Shown piece after piece: positions 63,624 to 64,000 of a stretch of 64,000 nt of DNA. A program made the position numbers and the translations under genes. Below the pieces are notes generated by a model, which saw only the letters and a program-made list of their open reading frames with translations, was not told where the DNA came from and ran no database searches. Position 1 is the first letter of the stretch. The number at the start of each line of letters is the position of its first letter. This stretch comes from Variovorax paradoxus (lineage in GTDB: Bacteria > Pseudomonadota > Gammaproteobacteria > Burkholderiales > Burkholderiaceae_C). The DNA lies in the NCBI RefSeq assembly GCF_022009635.1, contig NZ_CP091716.1:449001-513000 (forward strand), written 5' to 3'.

Positions 63624-64000
63624 ATGCCCAACAAATTCAACGCCGATCACCGCCATCATATTCCGAAGATGCGGCACTTCGTGCGTAACTGGCCCGAATA
63701 TGAATCGGGACTTCGCAACCGTGGCAGCCTGACGTTCTGGGTTACCCCGCAGGCGATGCAACTCTGGCCAGCCCAAGCGCGCAGCACACCAGGCGGGCAG
63801 TCCATCTATTCGAATCAGGCCATCCAAACCAGCCTGATGCTGCGCCTGGTATTTGGCCAAGCCCTGCGACAAACCGAGGGTTTGATGAGGTCGATTTTCC
63901 AGCTTCTCGAGATTGATCTGAAGGCCCCCGACCACACTACCTTGAGTCGCCGAAGCATGACCCTCAAGGCTTTGCCACGCCAGTGCGCGCTGCCCGCCGG
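63624..64000 (+). CDS. IS5-family transposase, N-terminal part (runs off the window)
   Basis: An open frame from ATG 63624 to the window end encodes MPNKFNADHRHHIPKMRHF, then WPEYESGLRNRGSLTFWV, IQTSLMLRLVFGQALRQTEG and KAPDHTTLSRRS. This is the DUF772-like start of an IS5-family DDE transposase. The catalytic residues and the right end lie outside. The inverted repeat was not located with confidence. Confidence 0.85.
   Translation, partial: MPNKFNADHRHHIPKMRHFVRNWPEYESGLRNRGSLTFWVTPQAMQLWPAQARSTPGGQSIYSNQAIQTSLMLRLVFGQALRQTEGLMRSIFQLLEIDLKAPDHTTLSRRSMTLKALPRQCALPA

Noticed and set aside
1..64000. tRNA, rRNA, replication origin or conjugation genes
   Set aside because: No cloverleaf, rRNA segment, Rep protein, iteron array or tra gene was recognised on either strand.

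Overview
The window looks like part of a beta-proteobacterium of the order Burkholderiales (Comamonadaceae-like). The DNA is GC-rich, the tph and LivFGHMK-type genes resemble those of Comamonas/Variovorax relatives, tripartite-tricarboxylate (Bug) receptors are present, and an IS1071-type element is the main organiser. I see no rRNA, tRNA, replication or conjugation genes, so plasmid versus chromosome cannot be decided.

Layout. (1) 1-5600: remains of an acyl-CoA locus on the minus strand (acyl-CoA ligase, MaoC hydratase, epoxide hydrolase; a thiolase) with a decayed enoyl-CoA hydratase. (2) 5630-24560: a pile-up of mobile elements that broke a 2-oxoacid:ferredoxin oxidoreductase gene, an AraC regulator, a DNA methyltransferase, a resolvase and an XRE regulator. 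An IS1182-like element has CTAG flanks, an IS3-family element has imperfect ends, a 3.9-kb Tn3-family transposon has a perfect 5-bp target duplication (GACCT), and an IS66-family element has a perfect 8-bp duplication (CCCTCAGC). Intact genes here are a GntR regulator, a cupin and an XRE/ImmA-type peptidase pair. (3) 24562-62593: two nearly identical IS1071-like elements in inverted orientation enclose about 31.4 kb of catabolic cargo. (4) 62594-64000: a decayed LysR gene, a small monooxygenase-fold protein and the start of an IS5-family transposase.

Cargo. The right half, 58108 down to 43796, is an uninterrupted same-strand run of 15 genes with gaps under 45 bp: P450 - ferredoxin - ferredoxin reductase - SDR - aldehyde dehydrogenase - LivKHMGF-type ABC transporter - tphC - tphA2 - tphA3 - tphB - tphA1. 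A divergent IclR gene heads it, with a GTTCG-N5-CGAAC palindrome between. I infer a complete side-chain route: a CYP199A-like P450 hydroxylates the methyl group of p-toluate (or a related para-substituted benzoate), the SDR and aldehyde dehydrogenase take the alcohol to terephthalate, and TphA/TphB convert that to protocatechuate. Protocatechuate ring-cleavage genes are not in the window.

The left half has two divergent runs around a TetR gene. Minus strand (37128 to 27951): PaaK-type CoA ligase, a 65-residue protein, a VanA-type Rieske oxygenase, an SDR, LivK, a nitrilase and LivHMGF. Plus strand (37202 to 40744): TetR, a PaaA-like diiron oxygenase subunit without its usual partners, two enoyl-CoA hydratases and a Rieske ferredoxin. 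Two matching 22-bp inverted repeats lie in front of the ligase and PaaA-like genes. This resembles an undescribed aryl-CoA oxygenation pathway. An intradiol dioxygenase, a 2-keto-4-pentenoate-type hydratase and a Bug receptor follow after a scar of two gene remnants.

Many genes outside the cargo carry frameshifts. Some may be assembly errors, but several are also truncated at identifiable element ends and so are real breaks.
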